From: QAMH01 sp900556425
GTDB taxonomy: Bacteria; Actinomycetota; Coriobacteriia; Coriobacteriales; QAMH01
Direction: 5' to 3'
Assembly (NCBI GenBank): GCA_902475535.1
Contig: CABRZR010000023.1
Span: forward strand, 1 to 18,468
Length of the DNA: 18,468 nt
This document shows positions 7,533 to 14,373 of the stretch, piece after piece. The notes under the pieces are model-generated. The model was given only the letters and a program-made list of their open reading frames with translations, was not told the origin of the DNA and searched no databases. Made by a program: the position numbers and the translations under genes. Numbering within the stretch: the stretch's first letter is position 1; every line of letters begins with the position of its first letter.

Positions 7533-8582
7533 TTGCGGAATCCAACCTTGACCGAGCGATACTATTACCTGGATGCTTTGCGCATCATCGCGATATGCGC
7601 GATTGTCCTGCTCCACGTTGCCGGCTCGTATTGGTACGAGCTTGACGTTTCCAGTTTCGACTGGCATGTCGTAAACGCATATGATTGCATGACGAGATGG
7701 GGCGTTCCCGTGTTCGTGATGATCAGCGGCGCACTGTTTCTCGATCCCGGTCGTCCGCAGCCCCTCAGGAAGCTATGGGGCAAGAACATCCTCCACATCG
7801 TGGTTCTCATTCTCTTCTGGGGCCTTTTCTACGCCTTGATCTACGACCGGCCTGGACAGCTCTCGCCTGAATCTCTCATGGGCTTTCTCGAAGCGACCGT
7901 ATTCGGCCCCCAGCACCTCTGGTTTCTTTTCATGCTCATCGGGCTCTACGCCATCGTGCCCCTGCTCAGGTGCATCACGGCACACGAAGATGCCACGAGG
8001 TATTTTCTCGCCATTGGATTCGTCTTGAACGTGGCGCTCCCCCTTGCAACTACCAACGGTATGCTCCCGTTACTGGATAAGCTCATGGGCGCCTTCATGA
8101 TCCAGCTGCCCCTGGGCTACTCGTTCTACTTCGTTCTTGGCCATTACCTCGCCTCGCACGTTTTCACGCGGCGCGTTCGCATCGGCATCTACCTCTTGGG
8201 ACTCCTGGGCCTCGTTGCGGCGACGATGGCATCCGCCTGGTTTTCCGGTATTGCCCACGCGGCAGACAACGTGGTGATCGCGGGTTCGTGTTTCTTCATG
8301 TTTGCGGCAACGGGCATCTTCGTCTTCGTCAGGCAGCTGTTTCACAAGCATGAGCCAAGCGCCCGGGGCAAGCGCCTCGTGATGACGCTCTCCTCGTGCA
8401 CCCTGGGGGTCTATGTCATCCACATCTTCGTGCTGCGACTGCTCATGCAACTCGGCATGAGTGGAATCCTCCCCCATGTCCTCGTTTCGATTCCCGGCAT
8501 GGCTCTGCTGACATGCGTCCTTTCCTTTGGCATCGCCTATGTGCTCAAGAAGATCCCGGTCTTTGGCTCTTATTTCGTATAG
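7533..8582 (+). CDS. Acyltransferase-3 family integral membrane protein
   Basis: Membrane O- or N-acyltransferase of 349 residues with about ten hydrophobic helices filling nearly the whole chain. The N-terminal signature YLDALRIIAICAIVLLHVAG contains the R-x10-H pair (Arg17, His28) typical of the AT3 family (OafA, WecH, NodX), which modifies sugars or other small groups of surface glycans. No extracytoplasmic SGNH domain is fused. The start is TTG, directly after the LysR stop TAA, with GGGAG six bases upstream, so translation is probably coupled to the regulator. The acceptor molecule cannot be inferred; no glycan biosynthesis genes lie nearby. Confidence 0.88.
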   Translation: MRNPTLTERYYYLDALRIIAICAIVLLHVAGSYWYELDVSSFDWHVVNAYDCMTRWGVPVFVMISGALFLDPGRPQPLRKLWGKNILHIVVLILFWGLFYALIYDRPGQLSPESLMGFLEATVFGPQHLWFLFMLIGLYAIVPLLRCITAHEDATRYFLAIGFVLNVALPLATTNGMLPLLDKLMGAFMIQLPLGYSFYFVLGHYLASHVFTRRVRIGIYLLGLLGLVAATMASAWFSGIAHAADNVVIAGSCFFMFAATGIFVFVRQLFHKHEPSARGKRLVMTLSSCTLGVYVIHIFVLRLLMQLGMSGILPHVLVSIPGMALLTCVLSFGIAYVLKKIPVFGSYFV

Positions 8583-8689
8583 GGGGGATTTCGACTCCCC
8601 AGAGTTTGGATTCCCCGTGCGCGCAAACGGACGTGCCCCGTTACGGTGTATGCTGGAGCTGGACGAAATTGGCGACGATGGGAGAATCC

Positions 8690-9061
8690 ATGATTCACGA
8701 GATCACCGACGAGAGCTTCGAATCCGAGGTCATGGACGCCGGGATACCCTGCGTCATCGAATTCACCTCCGACTGGTGCGTGCTGTGCAAGGACATGGTC
8801 CCCGCGTTCGAGAAGGTCGCCGAGGAGCTCGGTGACGAGGTGAAGTTCTGCAGCGTGGACACCGGCAAGCAGCGAAAGCTGGGCATCACGTTTGCCGTCG
8901 GTTCGCTCCCCTACGTCGTCTACGTGGCAAACGGCGAGATGACGCCGTTGTTCGACGAGCTCGTGTCGGCAGACAGGCTGCGCGAGCGCGTGCAGTTCAT
9001 GCTCGACGGCGGCGAGGTCGCGACGACGCGCCCCGTCAACCTCGCGCATCTGCATCAGTAG
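8690..9061 (+). CDS. Thioredoxin-like protein
   Basis: Thioredoxin-fold protein of 123 residues. The active site is DWCVLCK (Cys30, Cys33), with Val-Leu between the cysteines in place of the common Gly-Pro; the cis-proline loop is GSLPYVV. This points to a disulfide reductase of the cytoplasm, with no signal peptide. The Val-Leu insert would alter the redox potential, so a dedicated partner, rather than general thioredoxin duty, is possible. The ATG at 8690 follows GGGAG by five bases; an in-frame ATG at 8678 is less well placed. The C-terminal stretch after about residue 108 (TTRPVNLAHLHQ) lies outside the fold. It is apparently a single-gene unit, 107 bases after the acyltransferase. Confidence 0.9.
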   Translation: MIHEITDESFESEVMDAGIPCVIEFTSDWCVLCKDMVPAFEKVAEELGDEVKFCSVDTGKQRKLGITFAVGSLPYVVYVANGEMTPLFDELVSADRLRERVQFMLDGGEVATTRPVNLAHLHQ

Positions 9062-9086
9062 CCCGTGGGCCTCTACTTGCGAGAGC

Positions 9087-9242
9087 TTATCTCTCCCCGT
9101 AGTGATACCGACACGAAGCGATTTCGACGTTTGTCCCCACAACTCGGTAGACGAGTCTGTTGCATTCGTCGATGCGTCGTGACCAGAGACCAGAAAGGTC
9201 TCCGTAGTCTTCCCAAGCTTCGGGTGCCCAGACCTTATTCAT
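9087..9242 (-). pseudogene. YoeB/Txe-like toxin remnant, in-frame internal deletion
   Basis: Open frame of 51 codons whose ATG overlaps the antitoxin stop (ATGAATAA). It reads MNKVWAPEAWEDY joined directly to GDLSGLWSRRIDECNRLVYR and ends ASCRYHYGER. Both pieces match the YoeB/Txe mRNA interferase family: E. coli YoeB begins MKLIWSEESWDDY and ends HNLSGFWSRRITEEHRLVY ... CRYHY. About 36 residues (E. coli positions 14-49) are missing between them, removing the helical pair and the catalytic Glu46; Arg65 and His83 equivalents remain. The full family length is about 84-90 residues. The frame is preserved across the junction. It is most likely an inactivated toxin that can no longer cut mRNA at the ribosome. 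Whether the short peptide is made or binds the antitoxin is unknown. Confidence 0.82.
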
Positions 9243-9492
9243 CGTCCACCAGCTCGTGAACGATACCGTGCCCCTCGTCGAGCGACGTTACGCCACGTCT
9301 GATGTGATCCAGATTCTCTCTGCTGTAGAAGGGATCGTACGAAACCTCGAAGGGGATGCGATGCTCGCGGCCCATCTTCTTGGCGAAGATGTTGAATGCC
9401 GTGCTCATGCTCATGCCAAGCTCCTTACATGCGATTTCCATGTCGCGTTTGACGTCCTCGTCCATGCGGACGTTTACCATTGTGCTCGCCAC
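9235..9492 (-). CDS. RelB/DinJ-family antitoxin
   Basis: Antitoxin of 85 residues. The N-terminal VNVRMDEDVKRDMEIACKEL region with the following GMSMSTAFNIFAKKM is the ribbon-helix-helix DNA-binding half, and the tail HRIPFEVSYDPFYSRENLDH is the toxin-binding half typical of RelB/DinJ proteins. I chose the GTG at 9492, six bases after AAAGGG; the ATG four codons later lacks such a site. The protein should repress its own promoter and neutralise a cognate toxin. Its partner frame overlaps the stop by eight bases but is deleted internally, so this is an orphaned antitoxin. The open frame continues far upstream into the metallo-hydrolase gene on the same strand, but that part is a shadow. RelB/DinJ with a YoeB-type toxin is a known mixed pairing. 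Confidence 0.92.
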   Translation of the reverse strand: MASTMVNVRMDEDVKRDMEIACKELGMSMSTAFNIFAKKMGREHRIPFEVSYDPFYSRENLDHIRRGVTSLDEGHGIVHELVDDE

Positions 9493-9500
9493 TGCATGCC

Positions 9501-9519
9501 CTTTCTCCCTAAGAGAAAG
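9501..9519 (-). promoter_or_regulatory. Inverted repeat in antitoxin leader
   Basis: CTTTCTC (9501-9507) and GAGAAAG (9513-9519) are perfect arms around CCTAA. The repeat lies between the -10 box and the start codon and overlaps the ribosome-binding purines of the antitoxin. It may be a second operator for the ribbon-helix-helix protein or a leader hairpin that hides the ribosome site. Confidence 0.55.
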
Positions 9520-9546
9520 TATAATGAGCAGATGAAAGAATGTAAA
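9518..9546 (-). promoter_or_regulatory. Antitoxin promoter
   Basis: On the minus strand TTTACA (plus positions 9541-9546) and TATACT (9518-9523) are separated by exactly 17 bases, each matching the sigma-70 consensus at five of six positions. This is one of the two best promoters in the window, and it drives the toxin-antitoxin genes separately from the metallo-hydrolase gene upstream. Confidence 0.72.
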
Positions 9547-9561
9547 GACAATCGCTTTACA
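9541..9561 (-). promoter_or_regulatory. Probable antitoxin operator
   Basis: TGTAAAG-N7-CTTTACA is a perfect inverted repeat that overlaps the -35 hexamer. Ribbon-helix-helix antitoxins bind such dyads to shut off their own operon, so this is the likely autoregulatory site. Confidence 0.6.
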
Positions 9562-9607
9562 TTGTATATACGAATTTACTTGAGAAGATTCATCTGAAAC
9601 ACGGGGT

Positions 9608-10429
9608 TTATATCGAGACGAGGCTGCGTTGGCGCGCGACATGCACGGCGGCGCCGTGGCCCTCGCACGCAAGTGCCTTGCGCAGCGTTGCGACGGGCAG
9701 CTCGTAGTCGTTGTTGTTTTCGGACACGTGCATGGCAACGACTGCCGCAAGCCCGTCATGCAGCAAGCCGGCAAGCTCAGCGGCGCTTTGCTCGTTGGAG
9801 AGGTGCCCGCGCTCCGAGGCAATGCGGCGCTTGAGCGGATACGGATACGGCCCCTCGGCGAGCATCGTACGGTCATGGTTTGCCTCGATCGCGAGGAGGC
9901 GGCACCCGCCCAGTGCCTCATGCGCCTGGGGCGTCACGACGCCCGTGTCGGTCATATAACCGATCGCGTCGCCACCGCATTCGACGCGAAAGCCGAAGGA
10001 CTGCGCCGCATCATGCGAGGTGGCAAACGCGTGAATCGCGAATCCGGCAAGGTCGAGCTCGTCACCGGAGGCAAAGGCGTGGGCATCGCAAAGACCCTGC
10101 TCGAGCAGCTCACCGATGTCGCGGCTAGCGTCGCGCACGGCATCGCTCACGTGAATTGTCGGGTGCACTTCGAGCTTGGCGAGCGCCCGGTACACCACGC
10201 CGAGTCCCTTGGTATGGTCGGTGTGCTCGTGGGTGATAAGGACTCCCCTCAGCTGATGCGGATCGAACCCGGCCTCATCGCAGCGGGAAAGGAAGTCGCG
10301 CTTGCAGATGCCGCAGTCAATGAGCAGCCCCTCGCCCGTCGCCGCGTTCTCGACGATTGTCGCATTGCCCTTTGACCCGCTCGCGAGCACGTGAAGCCGC
10401 ATGCGTACGTCATTCGCCCGTTGTGTCAT
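9608..10429 (-). CDS. MBL-fold metallo-hydrolase, WalJ/YycJ-like
   Basis: Metallo-beta-lactamase-fold hydrolase of 273 residues. It begins with the WalJ-type RLHVLASGSKGNATIVEN strand and has the metal motif THEHTDH (His67, His69, Asp71, His72 from the chosen start). Later ligand regions are ATSHDAAQSFGF, MTDTG and the RGHLSNEQ loop. The YycJ/WalJ group are DNA- or phosphodiester-directed hydrolases, linked in Firmicutes to coordination of cell division and replication; here the walRK genes are not adjacent. I took the ATG at 10429, six bases after GGGAT. A TTG at 10444 or the ATG at 10402 (MRLHVL, the usual family start) are alternatives. The toxin-antitoxin pair lies downstream with its own promoter. 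Confidence 0.85.
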   Translation of the reverse strand: MTQRANDVRMRLHVLASGSKGNATIVENAATGEGLLIDCGICKRDFLSRCDEAGFDPHQLRGVLITHEHTDHTKGLGVVYRALAKLEVHPTIHVSDAVRDASRDIGELLEQGLCDAHAFASGDELDLAGFAIHAFATSHDAAQSFGFRVECGGDAIGYMTDTGVVTPQAHEALGGCRLLAIEANHDRTMLAEGPYPYPLKRRIASERGHLSNEQSAAELAGLLHDGLAAVVAMHVSENNNDYELPVATLRKALACEGHGAAVHVARQRSLVSI

Positions 10430-10450
10430 GTTGTCATCCCGCAAGCTTCG

Positions 10451-10954
10451 CTATACCCAGCGAACGCGCGACATGTCGAAGCGCTTGGGGCTGCGCGGCT
10501 CGAGCATCTCCTTGGGGTGCCCCACGGCTATGAGCGCAAAGGGAATGCAGCCCTCCTCGCCACCAATGACCTTGGCGACGGCCTCGATGCGATCCTGCTC
10601 GGGATAGATGCCCAGCCATACGGCACCCAGCCCCAGCGTCTGCGCCTCGAGCAAGATGTTCTCCGCGCAAGCCGACATGTCCAGGGGAACGCAGCCCTCG
10701 AAGCGCTTCTCACCGCCCGAGATGCACGGCACGATGACGAGGTCGCATTTGCCCGCGGGATGCGCATACGGACTGCATGCGGCCAATGCCTCCTTGACCT
10801 GCGGGTCACGTGTGAGAACGAACTCCCATGGCTGTTGATTGCCCGCCGACGGAGCCGCCATGGCGGCCTCCATCAGCCACTCGACCTGCTCGTCACTCAC
10901 CAGCTCGTCGGTGAACTCCCTGATGCTCACGCGCGTGAAAATCGCGTCTTCCAT
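10451..10954 (-). CDS. Nitroreductase-family flavoprotein
   Basis: FMN-dependent nitroreductase-like protein of 167 residues. Typical family stretches are SIREFTDELVSDEQVEWLM at the N-terminus (the Arg contacts FMN phosphate), AAPSAGNQQPWEF, SACAENILLEAQTLGLGAVW and IALIAVGHPKE (sequence here FALIAVGHPKE). The chain is at the short end for the family. These enzymes reduce nitro groups, quinones or flavins with NAD(P)H in the cytoplasm; the substrate cannot be told. The start ATG has GGGAG six bases upstream. The gene follows the GNAT gene on the same strand after 42 bases and precedes the metallo-hydrolase by about 21, so the three may share a transcript. Confidence 0.9.
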   Translation of the reverse strand: MEDAIFTRVSIREFTDELVSDEQVEWLMEAAMAAPSAGNQQPWEFVLTRDPQVKEALAACSPYAHPAGKCDLVIVPCISGGEKRFEGCVPLDMSACAENILLEAQTLGLGAVWLGIYPEQDRIEAVAKVIGGEEGCIPFALIAVGHPKEMLEPRSPKRFDMSRVRWV

Positions 10955-10996
10955 GGTTGGCTCCCTTCGCTCGTTTGCTCTTGCCAGTTTACTACC

Positions 10997-11479
10997 TCAG
11001 CTACTCGCAAGCTCGTCGAGCGCATCGCCGGTGACCCGATAGACCGTCCACTCGTCAATCGGCTTGGCGCCAAGTGACAGATAGAAGCCGATGGATGGCT
11101 CGTTCCAGTCCAGACATGACCACTCTAGGCGACCACATCCACGCTCGACGGCGGTGGCGGCAAGCTTCTTGAGCAGCGCCGTGCCACAGCCGCATCCGCG
11201 ATATTCCGGCAGCACGAACAGGTCCTCGAGGTAAATGCCCGCACGACCCAGGAAAGTCGAGAAGTTGTGGAAGAACAGCGCGAACCCGACCTCGCGTCCG
11301 TCGACGACGGCGAGCAAAACCTCGGCCTTTTGCCTGTCGAAGATCCATTCCTCGAGCAGTGCCTCGTCGGCGACGACCTCGTCGAGCATGTTCTCGTAGA
11401 TCGCGAGTTCCCTGATGAAACGCAGGATGACCGGCACGTCAGATCGCTCGGCGTATCTGATGGTGACCTCTTGGCTCAT
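10997..11479 (-). CDS. GNAT acetyltransferase, diamine/polyamine type
   Basis: Acetyltransferase of 160 residues. The acetyl-CoA loop is LPEYRGCGCGTALL, and the C-terminal LEWSCLDWNEPSIGFYLSLGA is a hallmark of the spermidine/spermine N1-acetyltransferase (SAT1/SAT2) and thialysine acetyltransferase group. It therefore probably acetylates a diamine, a polyamine or a lysine-like amine in the cytoplasm. The start ATG follows GGAGGATGCC, a strong ribosome site. Upstream, a family B hairpin separates it from the TfoX-like gene, so it may be transcribed independently. The exact substrate is an inference from sequence resemblance. Confidence 0.88.
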   Translation of the reverse strand: MSQEVTIRYAERSDVPVILRFIRELAIYENMLDEVVADEALLEEWIFDRQKAEVLLAVVDGREVGFALFFHNFSTFLGRAGIYLEDLFVLPEYRGCGCGTALLKKLAATAVERGCGRLEWSCLDWNEPSIGFYLSLGAKPIDEWTVYRVTGDALDELASS

Positions 11480-11493
11480 GGCATCCTCCAAAA

Positions 11494-11526
11494 CCAGACA
11501 AATGTTGCCGGGGCAGCTTTGTCTTA
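11494..11526 (-). terminator. Family B palindrome, copy 2, after the TfoX-like gene
   Basis: AGACAAA (11496-11502) pairs with TTTGTCT (11518-11524), with an inner TGCC-GG-GGCA stem. On the minus strand the hairpin starts in the stop codon of the TfoX-like gene and is followed by GGTTTT, as an intrinsic terminator would be. The centre and right part, on that strand TGCCCCGGC then ACATTTGTCTGG, match copy 1 at 4925-4957 almost exactly. Confidence 0.72.
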
Positions 11527-11814
11527 TTTCACGCGTAGGGACTCGAAGACGTCCGCAAGAAAAGTTGGGTCTTCCGAGTCCACGACGACCATCATCGTCT
11601 TCGAGCCTTCGTAGGGCAGCCTGCGCTGTGCATCCGGGAACAACGGATCCAAACACTCGAAGGGCTTGAGCAGCAGCTCGTCGTCGTAGATTCCGCCGAC
11701 AACCACGTCATCGAGGTAGACGATGTACTCGCCCATCATCTTGCGCGTCCTGACGCCGTCAACGTCCGCGATCAATTCCAGCACGTAGTCATGGTATTCC
11801 TGCGATGAGGCCAT
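11524..11814 (-). CDS. TfoX/Sxy N-terminal-domain protein
   Basis: Protein of 96 residues matching only the N-terminal domain of TfoX/Sxy: EYHDYVLELIADVDGVRTRK, MMGEYIVYLDDVVVGGIYDD, ELLLKPF and PYEGSKTMM stretches are typical. Full TfoX of gamma-proteobacteria (about 200 residues) activates competence genes. Single-domain proteins like this one are widespread in bacteria with no competence link, and their role is not established. The ATG follows GGGAGGG by three bases. It is divergent from the ThpR gene, with 95 bases between the starts that include a palindromic AGTATACT. Its stop overlaps a family B hairpin. Confidence 0.87.
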   Translation of the reverse strand: MASSQEYHDYVLELIADVDGVRTRKMMGEYIVYLDDVVVGGIYDDELLLKPFECLDPLFPDAQRRLPYEGSKTMMVVVDSEDPTFLADVFESLRVK

Positions 11815-11909
11815 GCGCCCTCCCTTTCCCGCGCGAGGCGAAACGACGCCGTGTGTTGCATGTCTCGTTAGTATACTGATATCCGTCGGGATAACACGGA
11901 GGACAGGCC

Positions 11910-12440
11910 ATGCGATCATTCATTGCGCTAGAACCACCGGTTTCATTGCGAGAGGACATCGCCGCTCTGGCACGCCAGCTCAAGGCATCCGTAAGGGGCC
12001 GCTTCACACCCCGCGAAAACTTTCACGTGACGCTCGCCTTTCTGGGCGACGTCACCGAACGAGAACTCGCTGACGCCATGGGCGTGCTCGACGAGGCGGC
12101 AAGCCGCTTCGACCCCGTCAAGCTGGAACCCGATAGACTGGGCAAGTTCGGCCGCGCGAACGATGCGACCCTATGGCTCGGCTTCATGCAGGACCCGGCG
12201 CTCATAGAGCTTGCCGCATTCGTACGTGTGGGACTTGATGACGCCGGCGTAGGCTTTGACGCAAAGTCCTTCCTTCCCCATCTCACCATCGCACGGCGTG
12301 CCGCGCTCGATCATGGCATCTTGCCGGCCCTGCCCTTCCCCGCCCCAACGCATGCCAACGAGCTCACGCTCTTCAAGAGCACGTTGACAAGCGATGGCGC
12401 GACCTACGAACCGATCTACACGGCGCGACTTGGGAGCTGA
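11910..12440 (+). CDS. thpR: RNA 2',3'-cyclic phosphodiesterase (LigT/ThpR)
   Basis: Protein of 176 residues of the 2H phosphoesterase superfamily. It opens 2',3'-cyclic phosphate ends of RNA in the cytoplasm; homologues were first found as tRNA-half ligases in vitro. Both H-x-T/S-x motifs are present, HVTL at His39 and HLTI at His124, with the family strands MRSFIALE, NFHVTLAFLGDV and FLPHLTIARR in the right order. Length is normal. The ATG is preceded by GGAGGA at a good distance. The ferrochelatase starts 70 bases after it on the same strand, so the two could be cotranscribed, though no functional tie is known. Confidence 0.93.
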   Translation: MRSFIALEPPVSLREDIAALARQLKASVRGRFTPRENFHVTLAFLGDVTERELADAMGVLDEAASRFDPVKLEPDRLGKFGRANDATLWLGFMQDPALIELAAFVRVGLDDAGVGFDAKSFLPHLTIARRAALDHGILPALPFPAPTHANELTLFKSTLTSDGATYEPIYTARLGS

Positions 12441-12510
12441 GACGCGGCGCGTCGTGACGAATGCTAGACTTGGGCTTGCAAGGACTCACTCCCGACGAGC
12501 AAGGCAAACC

Positions 12511-13509
12511 ATGAGCAAGACCGGCATCATCATCGTGAACACGGGCAGCCCCGCCGCACCGACCAGCGAGGCGGTAGCCGAATACCTGCGTGCGTTTCTC
12601 TCGGACCCGCGCATATGTCCCATGAACCCACGTCTGTGGCATCTCATCCTGAACCGCTTCATCATCCCCAAGCGCGCCCCAGTCTCGGCTGCCAAGTACG
12701 CATCGATATGGACTGACGAGGGCGCGCCGCTTGACGCGGGAATGAGGTCGCTTTCCCAGAAGCTCGAGCGAGCATGCGAACATGATGACGACATCGCCCT
12801 CGTACGCCATGCCATGTGCTACTCGGCGCCCTTCGTCGAAGATGCCCTGGCCGATTGCAGGGAGCGCAGCTGTGACGAGGTCATCGTCATCCCGCTGTAT
12901 CCCCAAAGTGCCTTCTCGACAACCATGGCGGTAAAAGACAAGGTCAACCAGGCGACCGAGAATCTCGGCTGGACGCCGGCGTTACACTTCGTGGAGAACT
13001 ACCACGACGAGCCAGCCTACATCGCCGCAATCGCGGATTCCGTTTCCCAATCGGGATTCGACGCCAACGCAGGAGACTGTCTGCTCTTCGCGTTTCACTC
13101 GATTCCGATGACCGACATCCGCTCCGGAGACACGTACGATAAACAGACGCGGCAAACGGCACGAAACGTTGCCGATGCCCTGGGGCTTCCCGAAAACGCC
13201 TGGCGCATGGGCTACCAATGCCGCTTTGACAAGAGCCGCACATGGCTGGGACCTTTCACGAAGGAAGTCCTGGGTACGCTTGCCGACGTACGGCGGCTCT
13301 TCGTGATCGCCCCCAACTTCTCCGTCGACTGCCTCGAGACGACCCATGACATCCAGGACGCGTTGCGCAGCACCTGGTTCGAAGCCGATGCAGAACGGAC
13401 GGAGGACTCGTTCGTCTACGTGCCCTGCCTCAACGACTCACCAGCCCAGGTTGACCTGATCAGGCAGGTCGCCCTACGCGCCCTTTCTACGCCTTGCGTG
13501 CCTGCTTGA
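12511..13509 (+). CDS. hemH: Ferrochelatase (protoporphyrin or coproporphyrin type)
   Basis: Protein of 332 residues that inserts Fe2+ into a porphyrin in the final steps of heme synthesis. Family motifs in order: GIIIVNTGSPAAPTSEAVAEY, YLRAFLSDPRI, IPLYPQSAFSTT, FAFHSIPMTD with the metal-inserting His196, WRMGYQCRFDKSRTWLGPFT, and the NFSVDCLETTHDI segment with the conserved acidic Glu276. The ATG at 12511 begins the family sequence and has AAGG upstream; 39 codons upstream in frame belong to the ThpR tail. In actinobacteria the substrate is usually coproporphyrin III (CpfC); sequence alone does not decide. The last 23 bases overlap the convergent endonuclease IV homologue. No other heme biosynthesis gene is in the window. 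Confidence 0.93.
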   Translation: MSKTGIIIVNTGSPAAPTSEAVAEYLRAFLSDPRICPMNPRLWHLILNRFIIPKRAPVSAAKYASIWTDEGAPLDAGMRSLSQKLERACEHDDDIALVRHAMCYSAPFVEDALADCRERSCDEVIVIPLYPQSAFSTTMAVKDKVNQATENLGWTPALHFVENYHDEPAYIAAIADSVSQSGFDANAGDCLLFAFHSIPMTDIRSGDTYDKQTRQTARNVADALGLPENAWRMGYQCRFDKSRTWLGPFTKEVLGTLADVRRLFVIAPNFSVDCLETTHDIQDALRSTWFEADAERTEDSFVYVPCLNDSPAQVDLIRQVALRALSTPCVPA

Positions 13510-14323
13510 AGCGCTCGATGTCCTCGCGATACTCCGCGAGCGCCGAGTGCGGCTCCTCGATGTAGAACGGCAAGTCAACCAGGCGCGGATTGTTGGTCAT
13601 AGCCGCCAGGGCATCAAAGCCAATGGTGCCAGAACCGATTCGGGCATGGCGATCCACATGCGAGCCTCGCGCCTCCTTGCTATCGTTGAGATGCACGGCG
13701 CATAGCTTATCCAGGCCGATTACGCGGTCGAACTCGTCGAGAACGCCATCGAGGTCACCCACGATGTCATAGCCGGCACCCCACAGCGCGGCGGCATCGA
13801 TGAGCACGCCCACGTGATCCTTGAGATCGACCTGCTCGATGACCTGCGCGACTTCCTCGAAGCTACTGCACAGCTGATGCCCCTCGCCCGCAAGCATGCA
13901 GATGAGCAGCTTGCCCTGCTGACTGGGGTGTACGGTGGCGTTGATGGCGGCAGCGAACTTGGCAAGGCCCTGCATCTTGGACTCGTCGAGCGCACTGCCG
14001 GGGCGCACGAGGTAGTTCTGGCCGGGAATCTCGTCGAGACGCGCCATGTCCTCGGCCATGACCGCCAGGGCGAAGTCACGCTGCTCGACTTTGCCCGAGG
14101 CGGGCTCGATATCATAGGGCGCGTAAGCGAGCGGGCTCACGATGCCGTGCTCCTCCGCGTACTCGCGATATGCCTTCACGTCTGCCTCGTCAACGGGCTT
14201 GACGCTGCTACCGCGCGGATTGCGCGAGAAGTACTGGAAGGTATTCGCGCCCAGGCCATCCGCCTCCATTGCCATGGAGAGATAACCCTCGCGCTTCGAT
14301 AGGTGTGCTCCGATCACGAACAT
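13487..14323 (-). CDS. Endonuclease IV homologue with degenerate active site
   Basis: TIM-barrel protein of 278 residues, the full length of deoxyribonuclease IV (Nfo), an AP endonuclease of base-excision repair. It has IGAHLSKREGYLSMAMEA, GANTFQYFSRNPRG, WGAGYDIVGDLDGVLDEFDR, VHLNDSKEARGS and HVDRHARIGSGTIG, so homology is secure. However, four of the nine E. coli zinc ligands are replaced: His69 by Tyr67, His109 by Arg107, bridging Glu145 by Cys142 and His182 by Ala179. Those for Asp179 (176), His216 (211), Asp229 (224), His231 (226) and Glu261 (256) remain. A normal three-zinc centre cannot form, so AP-endonuclease activity is doubtful. The ATG at 14323 lies nine bases after GAGAGG; one at 14332 overlaps that site. 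It overlaps the ferrochelatase 3' end by 23 bases. It could be a repurposed sugar-phosphate or DNA-binding barrel. Confidence 0.9.
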   Translation of the reverse strand: MFVIGAHLSKREGYLSMAMEADGLGANTFQYFSRNPRGSSVKPVDEADVKAYREYAEEHGIVSPLAYAPYDIEPASGKVEQRDFALAVMAEDMARLDEIPGQNYLVRPGSALDESKMQGLAKFAAAINATVHPSQQGKLLICMLAGEGHQLCSSFEEVAQVIEQVDLKDHVGVLIDAAALWGAGYDIVGDLDGVLDEFDRVIGLDKLCAVHLNDSKEARGSHVDRHARIGSGTIGFDALAAMTNNPRLVDLPFYIEEPHSALAEYREDIERFKQARKA

Positions 14324-14373
14324 GACAATCATCCTCTCGGTCGTTGAAGTGCCACCAGCATGACGGCACGTGT

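Noticed and set aside
8583..8605. GGGGA/TCCCC short hairpin after the acyltransferase stop as a terminator.
   Set aside because: The stem is only five bases and no T-run follows, so it is not supportable.
9493..9921. N-terminal extension of the antitoxin frame into the metallo-hydrolase.
   Set aside because: It overlaps the 3' end of the metallo-hydrolase in another frame and passes through the promoter and operator; the antitoxin start with a ribosome site is at 9492.
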